64,000 nucleotides of DNA, from positions 1-64,000 of the forward strand of contig JAFRGL010000012.1 in assembly GCA_017433825.1 (NCBI GenBank), in the 5' to 3' direction. The notes under the pieces were generated by a model. That model was given only the letters and a program-made list of their open reading frames with translations. It made no database searches and had not been told where the DNA came from. A program made the translations under genes and the position numbers. Position 1 is the stretch's first letter. Every line of letters begins with the position of its first letter. Positions 61,745 through 64,000 of this stretch are shown here, piece after piece. The DNA comes from Eubacterium sp. (lineage in GTDB: Bacteria; Bacillota; Clostridia; Lachnospirales; Lachnospiraceae).

Positions 61745-64000
61745 ATGTTGAAGAAAAAACTGGCAGAAACAATAGCCGTTATTCTGGCGGCAGTCATACT
61801 TGTCCCTGTATTTACCACAGCCGCAAGGGCTGATGAAACAGAAGGCAGTGCGGCTGAAGCGGAAACGGCGCAGGAAGAAACATACGCGGAACCGGAGGCG
61901 GAGGAAGAGACCGCGCCTGTTTTAAGGACAGCGGCTGAGGAACCCAGGGTTAAAGCCCTTTTAAATGACACCGAAACCCGCGCGGATTTAAGCTGCGGCA
62001 GCCCCGAAAGCGGATATACCTACCGTTTCGCGGTATGGAGTGCCGAAAACGGGCAGGATGACCTGCACTGGATAAGCGGTACGGTAAAGGACGGATATTC
62101 CGTCTGTTCCGCTGAAATCAGAAACTACAGACATACCGGCAAATATCTTGTTCACTGCTATGCAAGGTCGGATGCCAACGGCAGCATGACCTTTGCAGGC
62201 GAGACTTCCTTTATCGTGAATGCAGCTTCCTGCAGCGGGATTTCCGTCAGTGACTGCAACCCGGAAACCGGCGCTTTTACCATCACGGCAGAGGGCCTGA
62301 CAAGCGTCAGCGGTTTTTCAGGCCTGCGTGTTGCCGTATGGTGTGCTTCAGATCAGAGCGACCTGAAATGGTATACGCTGGACGGGGATACGGCTTACTG
62401 CAACGTGGCAAATCACAGGATGCATACCGGCAATTACATTGCCCATCTCTATGCTACGGACGGCAACGGCTTTACGTACTGCCTGGGAGGGGTTTCGAAG
62501 AAACTGAGCATGCCGGAGGGATTCTATGTAAGCCTTTCCGACGGCTCCATCAGGGCGGCTGTGGGCGGCCTTTCATCAGAGGAAAGCTTCAGCTACCTGA
62601 ACTTTGCCGTATGGACGGAAGACAAAGGCCAGGATGACCTTCGATGGTACAAAGCGGCGGGTACACCTTCTGTTACCGTCCCGGTCAGCAACCATCCCGG
62701 ATACGGGCGAATCTTTGTTCACTGCTACGGCGTCACTGCCACGGGCAAAAGCGTATTTGTGGGAGCGGGCACTGTATCCGTGGAAGCGCCCGGTGCCGGA
62801 AGCATGGAAATGGTGACCGATCCGGCTTCCAGTGATTTCACCATTATCATCCGTGACGTATCGGGCGCCGATAATATCAAATCCGTACGTGCGGCGGTCT
62901 GGAGCACCGGAAACCAGAGCAATCTGAAATGGTATACCGGCAGCAAAAACGGAGACGGCACCATTACCTTTACCGGGAGCTTTGACAACCACGGAAACCT
63001 GTTCGGTACATACCAGGTACATGTTTATTTCACCGACGGCAGCGACCAGACTGCATTCTTATGCAAGACAACCGCAAAAGCGGAATACAAGGGCGGTACT
63101 GCTTCGGCGCAGATGGATTACGGAACCGGCATCCTGACTGTTACGGTGGACGGCTTTGAAGATTTCGGCGCCTATGAGGAGCTGGATGCAGCCATCTGGA
63201 GCCGCCAGAACAATCAGAAAGACCTGAAATGGGTGGAGCTTACCGGAAACGGCGGCAGCTATTCCGCGCAGGTGGATATGAGAAGCTTTTCAGCTGGCGG
63301 TGATTACCTGGTCCATGTTTACGCTTATGATGCCAAAGGTACTCCTCATTTTGCCTGCAATACAGAGTTTTATATGGGCGGTCTTGTGACCGCTGCAGAA
63401 CCTGCAGGCGGAAATATACCCGTAAGTGTAAGCAATGTGCCGAATGCGGCCTCCGGTACCATGACCCTTAAGGTCTGGACAAAAGACGACGGTTCGGATA
63501 TGAAGGAATACAGTGTTCCTTCCGGTTCTTCATCCTGCACGGTGCAGGTTCCGGTAAAGGATTTCGGTTATGCCCAGACTGTCTATCATATCCGTGCGGT
63601 CCTTAATGTACAGCAGACGGAAACCGTTATGGCAGAGATTACAAGGGATCTTTCCCCGGTAACCGGCAGCTTTACGGTGGAGTCTTCCGAAGATTATACC
63701 GTATATAAGGCGGTAATCGACGGCGCGAACCTGCACGGACTGGAAAGCCGCGTACGTTTCGCCGTATGGAGTGAGGCGGACGGCCAGGATGACATTATAT
63801 GGTACAAGGCTTCGTCCGAAGGCGGGAAATACACGGTTTCCATCCCCATCAGGAATCACAGGGGCATGGGGAAATACCATATCCACGTTTATTACACCGT
63901 GAACGGGAAGGAATTCTTCCTGCAGAAAACCGAATTTTCAGTGGATAATGCTGCTGTGAGCACCGTATCCGTAAAGGATCAGAACAACCAGACAGGCACC
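61745..64000 (+). CDS. Secreted protein made of GBS Bsp-like repeats (partial, runs off the window)
   Basis: The frame is open from ATG 61745 to the last base, 752 codons without a stop, so the 3' end lies outside. A signal peptide (about residues 1-29, ending TTAARA) and an acidic linker to about residue 75 precede at least seven repeats with core tryptophans at 98, 199, 290, 386, 485, 578 and 675. The sixth is degenerate (WTKDDGSDMKEY). No enzymatic domain is seen in the visible part; a wall-active or kinase domain may follow, as in the neighbours. A GGAAAGGCG site precedes the ATG. Confidence 0.87.
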   Translation, partial: MLKKKLAETIAVILAAVILVPVFTTAARADETEGSAAEAETAQEETYAEPEAEEETAPVLRTAAEEPRVKALLNDTETRADLSCGSPESGYTYRFAVWSAENGQDDLHWISGTVKDGYSVCSAEIRNYRHTGKYLVHCYARSDANGSMTFAGETSFIVNAASCSGISVSDCNPETGAFTITAEGLTSVSGFSGLRVAVWCASDQSDLKWYTLDGDTAYCNVANHRMHTGNYIAHLYATDGNGFTYCLGGVSKKLSMPEGFYVSLSDGSIRAAVGGLSSEESFSYLNFAVWTEDKGQDDLRWYKAAGTPSVTVPVSNHPGYGRIFVHCYGVTATGKSVFVGAGTVSVEAPGAGSMEMVTDPASSDFTIIIRDVSGADNIKSVRAAVWSTGNQSNLKWYTGSKNGDGTITFTGSFDNHGNLFGTYQVHVYFTDGSDQTAFLCKTTAKAEYKGGTASAQMDYGTGILTVTVDGFEDFGAYEELDAAIWSRQNNQKDLKWVELTGNGGSYSAQVDMRSFSAGGDYLVHVYAYDAKGTPHFACNTEFYMGGLVTAAEPAGGNIPVSVSNVPNAASGTMTLKVWTKDDGSDMKEYSVPSGSSSCTVQVPVKDFGYAQTVYHIRAVLNVQQTETVMAEITRDLSPVTGSFTVESSEDYTVYKAVIDGANLHGLESRVRFAVWSEADGQDDIIWYKASSEGGKYTVSIPIRNHRGMGKYHIHVYYTVNGKEFFLQKTEFSVDNAAVSTVSVKDQNNQTGT

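Overview
The window looks like a chromosome segment of a Clostridia bacterium, most likely a Lachnospiraceae-type member of the Firmicutes. The evidence is the gene content and order: hrcA-grpE-dnaK-dnaJ-prmA-rsmE, ireB-ruvX-yrzB, nusB-xseA-xseB-ispA-dxs-tlyA-nadK-argR-recN, CodY, CIRCE operators, strong AGGAGG-type ribosome binding sites and frequent TTG/GTG starts. Base composition looks moderately GC-rich by eye; I did not compute it. The family-level placement is an inference.

Layout. 1-440: 3' end of a 23S rRNA gene, then tRNA-Asn, tRNA-Glu and tRNA-Cys and a terminator; no 5S gene lies between 23S and the tRNAs. 534-10380: an M3 oligopeptidase, a small membrane protein and a complete oligopeptide ABC importer (oppA-B-C-D-F), so peptide uptake sits beside peptide cleavage. 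10484-14139: a UROD-fold protein paired with a metallo-beta-lactamase-fold protein, then release factor 3. 14162-23314: a tightly packed housekeeping operon (Asp23 protein, NusB, exonuclease VII, isoprenoid synthesis, TlyA, NAD kinase, ArgR, RecN).

23336-29886: two tandem, paralogous, secreted CotH-type kinase proteins of about 1080 residues, each ending in five copies of a repeat of about 97 residues with the core W-x(4-5)-GQDD-[IL]-x-WY. 30032-39368: CIRCE-controlled hrcA-grpE-dnaK-dnaJ-prmA-rsmE, then a cysteine desulfurase/ThiI pair for tRNA thiolation. 39388-47276: an HPr-fold protein without the phosphorylatable histidine (minus strand), MtaB, the ireB-ruvX-yrzB cluster with an RNase J gene, a truncated MltG-like protein, a TrmR/TrhP tRNA wobble-uridine pair and a GntR/LacI-type regulator. 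47253-54524: dprA and comM on the minus strand, a flavin reductase, a zinc alcohol dehydrogenase, topA and a convergent codY. 54671-56669: CIRCE-groES-groEL, followed by a 146-base nested palindrome.

56982-64000: a second surface-protein locus. It holds a third CotH-type kinase that has no repeats, an L,D-transpeptidase carrying seven repeats, and a secreted protein made of at least seven repeats that runs off the window. Across both loci I count 24 copies of the repeat in four proteins, three CotH domains and one cell-wall cross-linking enzyme. This is the best candidate for an undescribed system: a cell-envelope module in which secreted kinases, repeat-bearing surface proteins and a peptidoglycan cross-linker share one repeat vocabulary. 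The domain families are known; their joint function here is my inference.
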